Assembly (NCBI RefSeq): GCF_026230105.1
Contig: NC_079477.1
Coordinates: 9,987,001 to 10,051,000, forward strand
Direction of reading: 5' to 3'
Source: Diorhabda sublineata
Lineage: Eukaryota; Arthropoda; Insecta; Coleoptera; Chrysomelidae
DNA: 64,000 nucleotides
Part shown: piece by piece, positions 1 to 15,000 of the stretch
Layout: every line of letters begins with the position of its first letter
Numbering within the stretch: position 1 is the first letter of the stretch
Notes under the pieces: generated by a model
The model's database searches: none
What the model was told of the DNA's origin: nothing
The model's input: the letters and a program-made list of their open reading frames with translations, nothing else
Program-made: the position numbers and the translations under genes

Positions 1-430
1 TAACTTTTTCAATATTACATTCATTAAGTAAAATTTCAAGTAAACATTTTACTTATTTTATTTTACACCAAAAAGGTACTCTTGATAAAACTCAATGTTA
101 TCAACAGTTTGAAGTAATAATCTATGCTGGTATGAAGTAATGATAAATGTATTGATTAAACAAAAAATCAAAAAAAGAAAATTTAGAAAAGGCTAATAAC
201 GAAACCGAATTCAATTAGAGTAGGTGTTCAAAATTCCATTTTTTCTAAAGAATGTTGAATTATGTTTTTCTATTCTTGAGGTGAATTTACCTCCGTAGCA
301 TAACTTTTTCTTCAAGATACGACAGTGTAATCCAAGGGATTGAAATCGCATGACCCAGAAGGCCAATAAATCGGAGCTTCTGCACCTCTACCAATCCATC
401 GATACAGAAAATGGAGCTCCATCACGAATA

Positions 431-1159
431 CGAGGATATATTGAAAAATTCTTAGCCTACTATAGAACCAAAAAAAATGTCAATGTCGAAATATTTTATT
501 ACTCAACATATTTTCCTCTTAATTGAATACATTTATTACAGCGAACCTGCAACGTCTCAAGACCTTCCAAAAAAATGTTTCTTTTTGCTCTGCAATCCAG
601 ATCTCCACAGCTTTTATTACCTCCTCGTTGGAAGAAAATTTACGACTTTTTAAACTTTTTTTCAGTTAAGGAAAGAGATGATAGTCGGACGGAGCCAAAT
701 CTGGTGAATAAGGGGGGTGTAATTCACACACTAAATCACGAATTTTTTGCATGGCGGTCGTATGAAATTTTCAGTGCTTCAAATATTCAGGTTTTAGCCC
801 AATTCGATGGTCTGATATAATTATGTCATCAACTGCATCGATTTTTCGGGGACTGACACAGAAACCGGCCTTCCCGTCGCATACGAAGGACATTGATCAC
901 CAAGGGTATTAAGCATATCTTCCTAAATCTGCTTACCTCTTAACCCTTTTAAATACAGGTGCTTGATGATGGCTCAATACTCCAATTTTTTGATTTTTGC
1001 AATTTCGGTGAACATCTTTTTTCTTTTAATTTATTGCGTAACTCTGGTTTACTTTTTTGACGTCAAACTTTGCATTGACACTTCTAATAAGTTATTGTTC
1101 GTTGCTATGGTAACGCAATATATTCTGGTCTAGGCTAACTAGATATCAATACATCCTCG
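431..1159 (-). mobile_element. Mariner family A, internally deleted copy (729 bp)
   Basis: Both terminal inverted repeats are present: each starts CGAGGATRTATTGA reading inward. The element is flanked by TA at 429-430 and 1160-1161, the expected target duplication. On the minus strand it keeps the transposase N-terminal region (KNWSIEPSSST type, near 900-1000) and the C-terminal part (570-720). The central catalytic region is missing, with the join near 730-775. It matches the 23410-24603 copy over both halves. Length is 729 against 1194 bp, so it is a non-autonomous deletion derivative. Confidence 0.85.
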
Positions 1160-1161
1160 TA

Positions 1162-2816
1162 AAACATAGAGATCTTCGCTCGTTTAGCGTGAAAAGAATG
1201 CATTTTGGATTGAGGATATCCTTTCTTATCATGTTTAACAAAAATCCAATCTAACCGATAGATCGTCTGGCAAGAGCTCTTGGACTGTAATGAAAACCTT
1301 CAAAAGCTTCTGTGTATAAACAATGCGAACAATAGTACTTGTGGATATATTAAATAACTTTTTTGTCTTGAAGCTTCTAAAAAACAAAAATAAATAGGTT
1401 CTATGAAAGCTTGAAAATCTGGTAGAATAAACTATTATGAAACATACATCGATCACTGAAAGGTGTAATAAGCTAATACTTACTCCAAATTACCCTCAAA
1501 AACCAATAATATTTTTTTTACATGATATATATATAAATCAACTCGGTAATGAAAGAGAAAGATGTGTGTTACTTGGGCTCTTTATTTAAAATGTAGGAAA
1601 AAATATATAATTTGGTGGTACTGGTATTTAAGTATTATTCAAAAAGTAGATGCTTATGATGACAAAGTTGAAAAAGTACATATTCACTTTCTATTAATTA
1701 GCTACTGAATAAATTTAAAATTTATTGTCATGGATACTAACGATGTAATTCAATTAAAATTATTGAAAAATGGTTGTCATATGTGAAAAAACTGGAGTGC
1801 ATAGTAAACTTACACCATTTTGCAGATATAACTATTATTTGATAAATTTTAGTATGTTGTATCCATGGCAATGACTTTTAAGTTTACTCAATACCGGATT
1901 TGTCAGCTAATCAACTGACAGTCACAGATTCTATATGACTAGCTTCACTTTACAATTCTGTACATATATGTTTACAAATTAGTTTGTCATCATCATTAAT
2001 TTTTTCATTGGATCAATAATGGCTATCAAAAGCGGGAAAGTATGCGAAATTTCAGGTTGATTAAAAATATTTGATTCGAAACTTCATTGAAATAAACAAA
2101 GAGAGTAAGTTGAATAAAAGATGGTAAATTTAATAGGTCCTCTAGAAAGTAGAAAGCTACTAATGCTAGACTAACAGTGAAAAATTAGATATATTGAAAG
2201 AATTGTATTCACAGATACTCAAAGAAGAAGAAGAAGTCACTATAGACAGTAATTGAAGCAATTGATGCAGTATGCAATCTTAAAAACAAATCAAAAAATA
2301 AAATTCAAGATTAAAACAACAAATTCGCTAGACACATACGGAAACAAAGGAATGTAATTCTCTACAAAAACCAAGGAGTAATGGTAAATCAGTTATAGAG
2401 AATAATGCAAACAATGAAAAAAGTCTACAGTCACATTATTGGAAAAAGGAAACACAAAGAAAGAAAAGATTCGGAGTTAACAGAGCGAATAAATCAATGA
2501 AAGTAAATTCTCAAACAAAACAACATTCTATTGTAACTAAAGTTAAGATAGAAACGTATGATGCGATAACAGTATCGACAATAATCTATAAAAATATAAA
2601 TTCGACAAAATGAAGTAGAATAAATTTTCCTTTCTTTCTTATTCCACATGGAAAAATACCTGCTACAACCCTGGGAGATTCAATCACCTAAAAATCATTT
2701 ATCATTCCATTTTTGCTTCAGTAATAAAAAGTTTCCATCTTTTATATGGGATTTCAATTATCACCTGCTCAAACTCATCTATCATCGTCTACTTAATGAA
2801 ATTATAATATTTTTAA
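1162..2816. other. Host-gene intron, no recognisable feature
   Basis: This is AT-rich sequence upstream of exon A. Short open frames (for example 2648-2833) lack similarity or codon bias I can support. I name nothing here. Confidence 0.5.
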
Positions 2817-2826
2817 TTTGTTCCAG

Positions 2827-3057
2827 CGTCTGAGCAATGATTTGAAGCCATCGTTGTCGCCCTTGAATGATTCAGAATTGGCAGAAAATTTAGGTCCTCC
2901 AGATTCCCATGAAGCCATGAACAACCGAGAAATCTATTCCATTCCCGTGAACATCCGAGAGAAAAGGAGCTTCGAATTTTTGATGGGTTTAATCAATAAT
3001 AATTCTAAATTTGAAGTTACCAAAGTAGACCCTGAAAGCACTACGGAAAAACCGGCG
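2827..3057 (+). CDS. Host gene exon A (77 codons)
   Basis: The acceptor is a pyrimidine-biased tract ending TTTGTTCCAG at 2817-2826; the donor GTAAGT starts at 3058. The exon encodes RLSNDLKPSL through ESTTEKPA and is open through its full length. It contains sequons N-D-S and N-N-S and a dibasic EKRS. It starts and ends at codon boundaries, so it could be skipped without a frameshift. It is not the first exon: there is no convincing in-frame ATG with a leader upstream. Confidence 0.8.
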
Positions 3058-6000
3058 GTAAGTTTGTTAATGTGAAAAGAATCATTTTTTAGATACTGAC
3101 TAAAATATAAAAATTGTAGAAATTCTTATGAATTTATTCAGCTTTCACATAATATGAGAAAAACTGTTTGGTTCCCTAGCGACTATGATGATTACACAAT
3201 GGATATTGAGGTGAAATTACACTAACTACGTTATCGACAAAAAGATTTCATCTACTTATTAATAGTCTAATAACTTTATACATCACAGCATGCGTCAAAT
3301 CCGGTAGCTCTAATTTTTTGCAGACTTGTTTATAACGTTGAATTTAATTGAATTGAATAATTCAAGTTTGAGACGTCGAGCGCCGAACGCAACTTTGTCA
3401 AGAATCGAATAAAACTACTAAAAATCGGATTTTTTCAAATTTTGGAGATTAAAACCCTAAAAGACTAGTATTTGAAACAACATTCCCAATACGTTTTGAA
3501 GTAAACTAAATTTGCTACAATATGATATCGAAATTGTCTCTGTAGACCCGATAGTTTCTGAGATTAACCCTTTCAAATTTTATATTTTTTTTTCGAGCTA
3601 TGCCTTTTTTTGCAATTCTGTCTCTGATTGAATTTTGACTCTGATTATACTAACGACGGATTGTACATCAATGATGAGATGTTAACAAAGAAAATGAGAA
3701 GTGAGAACAATAGTGTTTAAGAGTGAGGAATGAACTAGCAAGAGAATGAAATAAGCAATTCAAAGAGGAAGAAGAGAAATGTAGAAGAATTGATAAATTC
3801 TTGTTTATACAATGAAACACATGATTTAAAAATAAAGGTCAGTTTTTATATTTTTTTTGCAAAAAAAACGATAAAATGATATCGTCTATTATTTATTAAG
3901 CTACGAATGAAAAGATAAGTACAACAAAAGTTAATAAAACCATTTGTTAGGAAATTGAGTGATATTCAAAATTAAAAAATTCAAATAATTTAACTCTCTT
4001 GAGGCTCGTCCATATCTGTTCAACGTATTGGGATGGCATACACCATCAGGAGATGGTGATGAATCGTCGACGTTGTGCCTTCAAGTAATTCTTCATATCG
4101 ACATTGGACAGATGGTCTTCTGGGATATCTACTAGTACAACATCAAATATATTGTCACAAGAGCACCAGCTGCAGTGCCTACTTTCCAGTAGCTGCAGAC
4201 GTTGTCACAACCCTCCATGTAGCTTCAAAAAATCATCTGCAAGAGGTGTTGTGGGATTGCATATCTGGTCATCATTTTGAGGTTGAGGTCTTGTGATGGG
4301 GATATCCACATCCAGGAAATAAAGGGTTCAATGTTACTCCCAGCTATGCTTTCACATGTAAGAAGATTATACATGTGAATAAAAAATGATGAGTAATATA
4401 TAATTGATGTACCTGACTGTTTGTCGCCAAAGAGTGAAATCGAGCAGTCTCGTGTAGGAGGTAACCAAAAAATCAAAACTACCAGATTTGTCGCATACCT
4501 AGTATTTTCTAGTTCTTGAACAAATTTTAACTCAATAAAAATACCGGAAAAGTTAATTATAATGGCGAGACTCTCTTTCAGTTTTATTGTCGATAGCACG
4601 TTTATGTTGTGTTTGGTGCATGATACACTCGTGATTGAAAAGACAAAGCAATTAAAAGAGCGGCTTGAATTAGTAGAAGACTATCCACGTGAATGAAATC
4701 CAGTTACCAGTCGTACATTTCATTTATGCATCTTTCCCACATTTGACTAACGACTAACCATTTGAGCGTTGTCAAGTGAATTGAAAATCAATAAGAGGAT
4801 ATAAATATGCGAAAGTTTTACGCAACGCTTGTACCGCATTCAGAGTATCGGTAGAAGTTGGATGAATCAGGTAATCACTCAAGATGAAAACTATATTTTT
4901 ATTTATGACCACGACATCCGTACAGCAGTGGGAACCAAGGCATTTAAACGATGGAGAGCTCACTCTATAGTCGCGATAATCTTCCCTGCGACTGTTTTTA
5001 TTACTTAAAATAAAGTCATACCTCGTAACTTTTCACGGTAGAGTAAACTGGGTCAAAAAAATTGACACCATGATTCTACGCCCGTTAACTTCAGACGATT
5101 ACCAAGAATATTTTAAATTGACGGTGAAACGTTGAAATTTTTGTGTAAAGTGGAATGGATGAAGTCGATGGGAAATTTTTTTTATAAACTATTTGCTTGT
5201 TCTTGTATTGATGAATTCTCGGTATTTAATGGGCACACCACAAATAACATAAATTAATTCAAATAATTTTGGTTGCTAGAATTATCAACAAAATAAAACT
5301 TAGGTTAATGAATTACTTTTTTGGTTAATTACACAAAATATGTTTCCATCTTCTGGAATACACTTGTGTCGTTGAATAAATTGTTATCCATTGAAACGAT
5401 TAACTGTACGTGAATTCTCAATACTCATATACTTTGAGTCTAAGTATAGAATGGCTCAATTATCTCGGAAGCGGCTTGTAAGGGTTTAGAGGTGCGGCCG
5501 ATATAATAGTGATATTTACATTGTTGGGAAGTGTTTCGAGTAAAAGCTACGTTTGCATTAATACATTGGGAATAATACATTAAGATCACTATGAATTAAA
5601 CTGAATTACTAGCTCACTCGGCAAATGTTGTTTTGCCATATAAATTGTATCTAGGAAATATTTTTTTAGCTAAATAGAAATAACTCACTTACTATAAGTG
5701 TGTGAAGATGTACTTATAATCGAAATGTAGACATTGTAGTCAATGGAATGGGCTTTATTTAGGAAAATATATTATTTTTAGTAAAGTAACGAATATATTT
5801 AGAATTGAAATTCTTCATAGCTATCCAAATATTAGAAGTAATTATTTATATTTTTACTATTAATTATGCGAGAACATATAGTTCTCCAATAACCACTTTA
5901 GAATGAGCGTAATATTCAACGTCAGGCTCATACTGATATGCTAGTCGAAGAAATAAATCTGATATAAATGATCTAAGAACATGTTGGCGTTAGTCAATTC

Positions 6001-9000
6001 GTCGACGTCATGCTCTTATATATTTCATGACTCTATATTTGATTGTTGAATGACTGAAATTGGTCCCTTCGCGTGTTGCTGGCATTGCTGACATGTAAAC
6101 ATTTCTGTTTTGAGTTGAAACTATTTTCAAAAAATGTTAAATACAATATGTACAGATACGATAATGGCCGATAATAGCCGTTGCTGACGGCACACTCAAA
6201 ACATGTGTTTATTTATATGATAGTAAAAACTGAGTTTCTAATTATTAATGAATTTTGGATAAAATATTATTGCACCGGAAATTAATGATAAATTTACGAT
6301 GAGAGTGAAAGTAACATAAGAATTGCACAGAAAAATCAAAATGATACGTATTACAGTCACCGCTATACAATCGATACACAATTAAAACGAAAAGTAATAA
6401 TAATATTTGATCAGTGATCGGTCGGCGAGAATAAATAGAATATCAAATTGAATTGAAAAAAAAAACATAATTATAAATACTGAATAAGAATTTATCGTGT
6501 CATAATTATAATATTGAATTACCATCACGCAACCCTTTTCTAGATAAAATAAAATGAGTGAAAATTGTGTATAAAAAATAAATGTTGGCCGATACCGATA
6601 CTTCTTATGCATATAAAATTTCATAAAAATCGCTCAAGCCGTTTCGAAGGAGTATGGTAACATTGTGACACAAAAAATTTATATATTTCTCCCGTTTTTG
6701 CAACATTTTTCATTGATTCTTCGCTCCTATCGGTCGCAGTATGATGTTATATAGCTCTAAGCCTTCCTCGACAAGTGGTTTATCCAACACAAAAATAATT
6801 TTTCAATTCGAACGAGTAGCTCCTGAGATTAGCGCGTTCAAACAAACTCAACTTTATAATATTAGTATATAGATTTAGATTTCAATAGAAATCGCATGGT
6901 CAACTGTCAATAAAACTAACGAAACTGCTGCACTACAATATTTTTTCAAATCATGCCATAGAAAACTCCAGCAGCTGAAAACAAATTTTCAGATGTTTAT
7001 TTTACTCAAAAGAATGTCTACAATTGAGTATTGAGCAAATGCTCAACGTAATATCTCTGCTTACTTCAATTCAAAAATCCATGCGGTTTTTTAAATTTCC
7101 CGATACATTTCAAACCGTTGAATTATTTCTCATTATTAACGAAGTTTTATGGCTCTACATGAAATATTTATGAATGTAGAGTAGCCGTATCTGGTAAACA
7201 CTATATTTGGATTTTACCTCATCTGACGCGGAAAGTGAAGTAAAGCATTCAAATAAGTATCGTTCTTTCGAATATTTTTATTATCTCGAAATTCTGAACA
7301 ATGAAAGTTCAAAATTATAATTGAGATTACTTACTTGTTTTTGAAAATAGCGGAGCTCACTCAGATATTTATCAATAAACTCAAATAAGCGAGTTATTCC
7401 AGATTCCTTTCAAGAAAACAGAAATAATTATTCTGACTCTTATATTATGCCAACTTCTACTGTAATCTTTCGTGGATATTATTTTTGGGATTCTCTCTTT
7501 CTACGAAGATTGTTACGTGACAGGTATCTATATCGCTCAATATTGCCATTGTCACTGTGTCAGCAAATATGGAAATCAACATCTGTCAACTCTACAAAAA
7601 ACTTTCTTTTGAATGGATATAATTTATTATAATGTGAAATTAATAATTTCGATTAGGATATAAATCGATGAAGATGTTTCTTTTAATTATTATCCTATTG
7701 TCCATTCTATTAACTATTATTAAATTAGGAGTAATTTGAGAATTATTATTGATTACTGATATATTAAGAATTGAGAAAAAAATACTCATAGAGAGAGGAT
7801 AGTCAGGAGTGTCATCTTGGAGCTTATTAACTTTTTTCGGATTCTCTGAAGGAATTTTGAACCTTTTCTCTGTTTATGGACCAAAATTTCTTTGGTTGAA
7901 GAAGAAATATCTGGTTGTTTTTAACTTCTTTCCGACACGGTCACTTTATTCCTTAATCGAAAATGTACGCGAATGGGATATTTTCATATAGTCGCAGCGC
8001 CTACAAAATAACGATTGATTTCATATTGAAACATGAAACAATTAAAAGTGAAGAATAATGCGGCGTGAAATCAAATGAAATATAATGATTGTTTTGTTAA
8101 TAATGTTGTATATCCTGGACAAATACTTTAATGCAACTAACGTGAAAATGAATTTTCTTACAGCTGTAGTTTAGAATCCTTGTTATTGTCATTTCTGTTG
8201 GGATACAAATTATCGAGGATTTCTAAAATTGAAACAACATCAAACAAACAAATTTATAGAGATAAGCCATGAAAATTGAGACGTGTCATATTTAAAATTT
8301 ACTCCGTAAATTTGTCATTAACTAATAGATCAAGAAAGTATTTTCAGAATAATTGTAGTAAATTTTACATTCAGTCAAAATGCATTGATGAAAACATCAT
8401 ATTGTTTTCAGAAAAAATATAATGGAAATAGGACCTAATTGCTCTCACAAACAAAACAATGGTCTATTATATTTTTAACAATTAAAAAACAAGGCATGTT
8501 ATTCATATCATGAAATTCTTTTTAATATAGTGTGTACTGCAGAAAACTAAGAAATATATTCTGCAACAAATAATGTGAATTTAAAAAAGGTTTGTGATAT
8601 TTGTTTAATAAATTCAATAAATTTTCATTTCGAAAACTGTTTAAGTTACAATTACAATTAAATTACAATTTTCTTAGGATAATTTGATTTAAAAAAAAGA
8701 GTGGGGATGTGGATTCTGAACTCTGGCTTCATTATTATTTACTCGCCACTTTCTCCTTCAATAAATTGGCTATTTGTTCTACCTTGGTACGTTTATTCAA
8801 CAACTTAATAATTTTCTGTTGGGTATATATGAAAAAAATTTGATGAAGTGTTTTAACCATTTCAAAACATCGGGATGTCTGACTGGTTACTCTATTGTAC
8901 TTGCTCTTTTAACCCATTTATCTTAAAAAACTTTATTTAAGTAATTTCGAACATCAACACCGAAACCTACTTTAATCATTTTAACAACTGCATCTATTAT

Positions 9001-12000
9001 TGCTGAAACTATTTCATTTCCTAACAAATCCAAATACTTCAATTTGCTTCCTACAAAGTACGTTCCAATAAGAGTGGAGTCGATAATACCCAATGAAATA
9101 ATAATTTTGGAATGTCTTTATGTTAAAGGTTCTTGCATTCATCACAATTGTGGCGATTGACTATAATTGAAATAAAATATTCTCCTTTCAAAGTGAGAAA
9201 CTGCACCTAACTTCTTTATTATGGTTTCACAGAGTCATAATACTTTGTAAGGATGTAAGTTCTTTTTAATATTGTTACAGACGGATCCTACATAATCATT
9301 ATGTTATAATGCAGTTTTTCTAAACCATACATAATATCTTACGATATTGGTTGACCAATTTTAGGGCGATTACAATTAGATCCACTTCTTCAAAACGGTT
9401 AGACTTACGGTGCAGCCTGTTTACTTCGTATCTACTTATGCAGATGAACTGAATTATTCGTCAATTTTTTTATTTAAACTTAATGTGCATAGACAACGCT
9501 AGTCATTGGCATGGAAACAACGACAAATTAAATAAAGGATTGTCACAAAAACTTTTTTATATATAAATGACATGAATTAAATTTTCTGATATGGCTTGAT
9601 ATCTTTAAGTGAAAGTGATTTTTGTGAGGTAGTTAAGTGCATCCTTAAGGTTAGGTTTTTGATTAAACTGATTGTATGCGCAATAGTTTTGTCTACAGTA
9701 GATGAGAGTTTTCTTTATGAATCGTGACAATTTTGGTAAATACGACGACTCTCTGATGACATCAAATATCGGAGTCTTCTTATTGTCACAGCTTCAGCCT
9801 TACTTAAAAATTTAGGACGTGGTAAGAAGTAGATGAATAGATAATATTTCAAAGTTAACTAATTAACTGTTTCAGAACAATTCAAATCGATTATTCAATT
9901 TAAAATAAAATGGGTTTCTCATATGAAACAAAGATATATTTTCAAGTCAACATTTTGTATTACTTCTAACATAACAATGAAATGATTAATAGATTGCAAA
10001 CATTTTGTTTTTTTTTTCACAGTTTTTCAGTCAATGTTCTACTAATAGGTAATGCATTAAACAGGAAATAGAAGAAACTATAGTTAATGATATTTATCAA
10101 TTTGATTTGGAATTCGAAGATTTGGAGTTATACGAATCAAACAAGGCTGACCTTTCTATAAAATGATGCATACCTATTCAATTACATTACATAACATTAC
10201 AATAGATTACATTTTGATATATTCGAGCAAAAAGTTGTTACTATCGCGAATTAAAACTCAAATTTGGGATCAACATGAAAAAAAATGGAAAGTATGAAAT
10301 TTGTTTCTAATTAATATGAACCATAATTTATTGAAACTGACTCAATTCACCATTTAATTTCAATTTATCTTCATAAACCAAAGTTGCCTATTTTTAACCT
10401 TATGAATTACTCACATTTTATCAAAACACCTAAATTCTGTATTTTTTTCATGACATTTATTATGATGTGTGTTAAAACTGGTGATTTATTTTGTTATTGC
10501 GAATTGAAAAATACGCACGAACAAAATAGAATCACTTATAACACAAATATCATATAATGTTTTTTGTACAACAGCCCTATTTTGATACGAGAGTGATACG
10601 ATATGCATGTACCAATTTCCTTTTCGGGTGTAAATTGAAAACGACAGAAGGACACTTCAGTGAACCACACATGAACAAGTTGAACAGATATAAACGAGGC
10701 ACTAGATGAGAAATTCTTAATGATTACGGCTGTATCTATTTGTGGATTAGTTGGAGTCTGTCGGCGTGAAAAATTGTGTAATTCATCAGTAGAAGATATA
10801 GGAATAACAAAGAAATTATTGTTTTGACAACTTCCAAACACAACAACGAAATTCAATCGTTATTTCTGTATTATTGGGAAGTATCTTGACAATTTTCGTA
10901 AGTACATCGCACTAAGTATTAAAAAATGGGCGAAATGATTAACCTGAAATGAACTTTAACGACTCACCTAAATTTAAATGAAAAATGCTCGGTTTCTGAC
11001 AACTCGTAACTCTGTATTGAGTCGATTGATAAGATGTTACGGCATGGAATCAATAGTTTATCAATCACTTTTCATACTATTAAATTAATAATATTTCATA
11101 AGGAAAACAATAATAATCGAAGCAATAATTTTATTGCTTCTAGCTTCTAGCCTTTTCATATTAATTTAGATGATTTTTGAATTGCTTTGGGGAAAAATCT
11201 TTGATTATAAAAATTTCTCTATCCATCCATGTATATACTTCCAACAAGAGTATTCATTTAAAACTCATATTTCGAGCATTCTTTTTTATCAAATCCTCTT
11301 CTTATATACGATGCGATATAAGTCCCGACGATCGGTTGCGCCGGCCTATATTCAGACTCAAACGATTTTACGTTTGATTACTGAACTTGAGTTCAAACAA
11401 AATAATCCGGGAATGGGGATATTTGAAATAGACTAGAGAATCCTCCGGCTTTGATTCCAGATTTAACAGATCGATCCACATAAACCTTTCCAACCGTAAA
11501 GGTATGATATTTGACAGCAGAATGCTTGAAAAGGATATAGGGAAGGTAGTTATTTGGGTACCATTGTTAAAAAGGCTGATTTAGTATACTTGGAAAGTTA
11601 TCTGCTCAATAACCTGTTTACTTATTATACAGTATTGGTGAATTATAAAACGTATTCTGTATAAATTGTCAGTTATCTAAAAAAGGTATTAGTTGAATTT
11701 AGATTAAAGTTCTACATTCAATAAAACATAGTACAATTTTAAATCAATGTGTCATTATTTATATACTTCTTTGGTAAAACAAAAATACATAAATGCATTT
11801 ACTTATCGATGGGCGAGAATCGTCTTGGTCTTGCGATCTTAAATCTGCAAAAGAAGATGGACCACGATTGCAAGACTGAGACCAAGACCGATAATTGCAT
11901 GAACTGTACAAGACCTAGTAGGCAATCCTAGGTATTTCTGCCTGTTTTAATTCCCTCAATTAGGCCTATGTCATATATTACACTATTATATCACAACAGG

Positions 12001-15000
12001 AAAAATAATAATAATATAACCTGAATGACACCCCAACATTTCCAGCATTCGATTTCACCCATTTTTTCTCATAGAGCTTCCTAGAAGGATGACTCCACCC
12101 AATACAGACCTATAATATGGAAAATATCAAGAATGCATAAAACAACATGTTGTGGACTCTGTGATACTTCTACAAGCACAGAAAGATCACCTGTGTATAC
12201 AAACTGCTTCCATAGATTACAAAGAAGCATTTGGTAGAGTACCTCATTCCTAGCTTGTGAAGGTCTAGCATCTTTATACCAACAACGATGAAAGGATAGC
12301 GAGCAAATCGGTCCAAGCTCCATCAGTACTAACGAAATACCCTCTTTAAGCAATGAATCCCCTATCCACCATGCTCAATGATACAAAGTATGGTTTTAAC
12401 ATCAAAAAGAATAGAAACACGATCTGTACCATCTCCCATCTTCTCCAGGTGGATGATATCAAGTTATAGGCAGCGAATGAGCGACAAATCAAGCAGAGGT
12501 TAATAATATGCGGAAGGATAACGTTATTTTATATTATCTAGACCAGAAGAGAAGTTATTCTAAAGTTTATTTATTAAAATGGTTAATTTATCTTTTTTTA
12601 CGAAATTATCTGAAAAACTCTTTTTATTTTGTTCACATTTTTTCACCAAGACTTATGAAAGAATTATCAGAAAAATCTTACTTATTTTGTTATAACTTAT
12701 ATATTCTTTATTTTCTCACTTTATCAATATATTTTCAGTTGTTTTTCTTATTTGTCCCTACATCCTCTATATCTATTAAGAAATAATGCGTAAGACTCCG
12801 CTGTTATTATTCAAAAAAGTCGATGGATTTTTTCATTTCAGGAGTGTAGTGGTAGATCCAGATATCATCGACAGGAATGAATCAACACATAAAAATCAGC
12901 TATTATTGGTAAAACTGAGATAAGAAAGTCTGGAATTTTGAATACGTTTTCGGTCCAAAGGTACCAAAAGCGGCATTGAAGGCGCGGATAGCTTACAGAT
13001 GCATTATTATTCAATCAATATGTGGCAAATACGTTCGTTTGATATGTCGATACTCTCTTCTATGTTTCTAACTTCAATCCAACGCTGATACATACATTTG
13101 TATGTATGTATGTATGTATGTATGTATGTATGTATGTATGTATGTATGTATGTATGTATGTATGTATGTATGTATGTATGTATGTATGTATGTATGTATG
13201 TATGTATGTATGTATGTATGTATGTATGTATGTATGTATGTATGTATGTATGTATGTATGTATGTATGTATGTATGTATGTATGTATGTATGTATGTATG
13301 TATGTATGTATGTATGTATGTATGTATGTATGTATGTATGTATGTATGTATGTATGTATGTATGTATGTATGTATGTATGTATGTATGTATGTATGTATG
13401 TATGTATGTATGTATGTATGTATGTATGTATGTATGTATGTATGTATGTATGTATGTATGTATGTATGTATGTATGTATGTATGTATGTATGTATGTATG
13501 TATGTATGTATGTATGTATGTATGTATGTATGTATGTATGTATGTATGTATGTATGTATGTATGTATGTATGTATGTATGTATGTATGTATGTATGTATG
13601 TATGTATGTATGTATGTATGTATGTATGTATGTATGTATGTATGTATGTATGTATGTATGTATGTATGTATGTATGTATGTATGTATGTATGTATGTATG
13701 TATGTATGTATGTATGTATGTATGTATGTATGTATGTATGTATGTATGTATGTATGTATGTATGTATGTATGTATGTATGTATGTATGTATGTATGTATG
13801 TATGTATGTATGTATGTATGTATGTATGTATGTATGTATGTATGTATGTATGTATGTATGTATGTATGTATGTATGTATGTATGTATGTATGTATGTATG
13901 TATGTATGTATGTATGTATGTATGTATGTATGTATGTATGTATGTATGTATGTATGTATGTATGTATGTATGTATATATGTATGTATGTATGTATGTCTG
14001 CCAAAAGTTTACAATCGTAAATGATGGAGCAGAGTCTCCGTACACAATGTCTAACTCCTCTTTCATTTGCGTTGGCGTATTGTCTTTTAATAAGCTCGAT
14101 ACTCAATTTTTCAGAAAAATATTTACATCAATTCAATTACACAAGTGTCGAATATTAAGTAAGCATACAAAATGGCTGATATTTCCGTGGAAATCTGCCA
14201 ACGCGTGCACAAATATATTAAAGTGCTGAAATCTTTAGGTCAAAAAGAGGGATTATCAATAATTGTAGGCAACAATATGCTCCTCATCGGGAAAGTATGT
14301 CTATATCCATATCTAGTTTTTAAACTAACTCCAGCATAAGTTATGTAGTGTATACAGAGCAAGCTAGAAAGTAAACTTTTAAATGGCTGCACTACTAATA
14401 ATAATTTAACGACATTTAATATATTAAACTCTGGAAAAACATTTATCGAGCTAGTAGCCAAATAATTATTCTCGACGTACATCAAACCCAAGTTTTTTAT
14501 CGATTTATTTAATTAGGTCAAAGTGTTTTAATGGTCTCGCTTATCAAGTTCACTATCAACGTAAAGCAACCAATAAAAATTTACGACCTTTTTTCTCAGC
14601 TCTATTCACAGTAGAACGTTAAGAATAAAACTTCAGAACACCGTTAAAAGCTTATGGACGGTTTAATTTGAATAACACGTTTGATGTACTGCTCACAAGA
14701 GAATATGAAAGAGATCTTATCTCTTTCATATGAATCATCAGAAATTTTATTAACGGCCGGCGTTTCGTGGTTTTTAGATACAGGCCAAAAGCCGGACTTT
14801 TTTTGTAAAAAAGGCACGGGAACAGGTATTTTTTTTGAATATGTTCTGAATATGTAAATCCAGGTGGTCGTCATAAGGGAGCTTCACTATGCGATATACA
14901 AAAAAAAGATGGCAAATATTATTATCTACAATAATGGTTTCTACAGTTTTTGTCTTACGATGCGCGATTCGCGAGATATTTAATAAAACGTGTTTTTCAA

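Noticed and set aside
4225..4599. 124-codon minus-strand frame as a gene
   Set aside because: No domain, no splice context, and it is AT-driven (Ile, Leu, Phe-rich); kept only as an unassigned frame.
8725..8885. Small gene ending LLKEKVASK on the minus strand
   Set aside because: It is open for about 50 codons but lies in a different frame directly after a transposase fragment and has no start or splice support.
13060..14229. Open frames of 300-375 codons over the TATG array on both strands
   Set aside because: They are the translation of a tetranucleotide repeat that lacks stops in any frame; no gene structure or conserved flank supports them.
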